Shown here piece after piece: positions 6,165 through 7,179 of a DNA stretch of 7,179 nt. Under the pieces are notes generated by a model. The model saw only the letters and a list, made by a program, of their open reading frames with translations, searched no databases and was not told the DNA's origin. The stretch's first letter is position 1, and every line of letters starts with the position of its first letter. Origin of the DNA: an uncultured Candidatus Methylacidiphilales bacterium (lineage in GTDB: Bacteria; Verrucomicrobiota; Verrucomicrobiia; Methylacidiphilales; CALFVM01). Where the stretch lies: contig CALFVM010000193.1 in assembly GCA_937928665.1 (NCBI GenBank), forward strand, positions 1-7,179, in the 5' to 3' direction. The position numbers were made by a program, and so were the translations under genes.

Positions 6165-7179
6165 GGGTTGATCCAGACGCAGTGTGGTCAGGGCATCCGG
6201 AGCGATCCAGGCGACGTTGCGGCGGTTGACCAGGGCGGCCCGGCCGCCGCTCTGGAAGTTGACGTAGATTTCCAGGCCGGCGAAGCCATTGGCTTTCGGG
6301 GTGACGCCGAGGGCGGCCCAGGGGATGACGGCGTCGGCCAGGTAACCGGTGTCGGTGGGGATGGTGCGGTAGAGACCGGCGGCGGGCAGGCGGTTGTGGA
6401 GCAGTTCGCGGGCTTCACCGTTGCGGGTGATGTTGATCTGCACGCTGTCGCCGGTGTGGACGGGGGCTTTGCGGTTGGTGCCTTCGACGAAGATTTCCAC
6501 CATGTCGTTCTTCCAGAAGTCTTCCGTGTGGGTATCGGCCTGGGGATCGGTGACGCGCACCCGGAGGTGGAGGTGGGTGGGCGACCAGGCGGCGGCGAAG
6601 TCGGCGCGGTGACCGTTCTGGACCGGGTTGATCAGTGGGAGGCTGATGGGGGTGAAGGCGGCTTTTTCCCAGAGGCTGTCCGGTGCGGCCCCATCCTCAC
6701 CTAACGTGGCAGGATAAAAAGCGGCCCGAGGTCCCTGGAAGGGCGTGACCTTGAGCGTGGCCGGCGGACTGAGGGTCTCACCGAGGTCATCGCGCACACG
6801 GAGGCGGTAAGTGCCGGCGTGGGCGGCGGTGAGGTTATCCAGGCGCAGGATGTTGCAATGGATGCCGGGGAGGGGCTGGCCATCGCGCTCCCAAAAGTAA
6901 CGGACGTTGGCACCGGCACGAGCGTAGGCGGCGAGTTCGGCCACCCCGCCTTCCGGCGCAGTGACGTTGGCCGGGGGAACGGTGAACTCCGGAGGCCCCT
7001 CACGGCGCGGGCGCAGCGGCTCGCCCGGCCCGCCGCGGACAAAGACCCGCATGGGCGCGGCAAAGTGCCAGACGAAATTGTGGCCGCGGGTGCCGACCGC
7101 CCAGAAGCCGTGGGCCCCGGGGTCGGGAAAGACGGTGTGACGCAGTTGGTTAAAACCGCCGAAACGGGTGAACCCACCC
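6162..7179 (-). CDS. Ig-like plus CBM9-like carbohydrate-binding protein, 5'-partial
   Basis: C-terminal 338 residues of a larger protein. The frame is open to the right edge of the window, so the Met at 7052 (MRVFVRGG) is internal, not the start; 42 more codons are readable before it, including GAHGFWAVGTRGHNFVWH. Using visible numbering, residues about 64-145 form an Ig-like domain (Trp96 in YFWERDG, Tyr124 in AGTYRLRV) that lacks the usual disulfide cysteines. Residues about 153-336 form a CBM9-like beta-sandwich with LHLRVRVTDP and the KNDMVEIFVE signature near 203-232, followed by DSVQINI and a final strand LRLDQP. CBM9-like domains often bind sugars or decorate secreted glycan-active proteins, so this protein may be exported, but its N-terminus is not visible. 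It is the first visible gene of the minus-strand operon, 9 bases before the DUF5054-like gene. What the N-terminal domain does cannot be said. Confidence 0.84.
   Translation of the reverse strand, partial: GGFTRFGGFNQLRHTVFPDPGAHGFWAVGTRGHNFVWHFAAPMRVFVRGGPGEPLRPRREGPPEFTVPPANVTAPEGGVAELAAYARAGANVRYFWERDGQPLPGIHCNILRLDNLTAAHAGTYRLRVRDDLGETLSPPATLKVTPFQGPRAAFYPATLGEDGAAPDSLWEKAAFTPISLPLINPVQNGHRADFAAAWSPTHLHLRVRVTDPQADTHTEDFWKNDMVEIFVEGTNRKAPVHTGDSVQINITRNGEARELLHNRLPAAGLYRTIPTDTGYLADAVIPWAALGVTPKANGFAGLEIYVNFQSGGRAALVNRRNVAWIAPDALTTLRLDQP

Noticed and set aside
4590..6704. Open frame of 704 codons on the plus strand opposite the DUF5054-like and CBM9-like genes
   Set aside because: It spans two real minus-strand genes and their junction, is rich in Gly, Val and Ala without recognisable domains, and is the expected result of strong GC bias at codon third positions on the opposite strand.

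Overview
The window reads as GC-rich bacterial chromosome from a saprophytic, carbohydrate-degrading organism. The gene content (a GH30-like enzyme, a DUF5054/GH38-like protein, an amidohydrolase-2 protein, an Ig-CBM9 protein and a DLH-type hydrolase) and the purine-rich intergenic repeats built on GTGAAG are most familiar to me from Verrucomicrobiota (Opitutales-like) or other PVC bacteria. This is an inference from memory, not a database result.

Layout. Positions 1-376 (+) hold the nearly complete end of a VapC-like PIN-domain toxin; its start, and any antitoxin, lie before the window. Positions 523-1323 (+) encode a dienelactone-hydrolase-family enzyme with an intact Cys-Asp-His triad and a probable export signal. 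Two related, same-orientation C/T-rich elements with a 9-bp period flank this gene (418-490 and 1444-1509). From 1548 to the right edge all genes are on the minus strand. In transcription order (right to left) they are a partial Ig-like plus CBM9-like protein (7179-6162), a 675-residue DUF5054/GH38-like protein (6152-4125), an amidohydrolase-2 protein (4122-3100) and a GH30-like glycoside hydrolase (2966-1548).

The first three minus-strand genes are tightly packed, with gaps of 9 and 2 bases, and almost certainly form one operon. The GH30-like gene follows after 133 bases that hold a small inverted repeat and a 64-base tract without G on the plus strand. It may be part of the same operon or have its own expression signal. 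The three enzymes with visible N-termini show no signal peptide, so they probably act in the cytoplasm on an imported glycan or glycoside. The CBM9-like protein may be a surface or periplasmic partner, but its N-terminus is not visible. No SusC/SusD, transporter or regulator gene is in the window.

The most interesting points are three: a GH-A-type enzyme with the acid/base Glu on strand 4 but Thr-Ser where the strand-7 nucleophile Glu is expected; its pairing with a GH38-like protein of unassigned function whose metal-site motifs look intact; and the dispersed 9-bp-period intergenic element.
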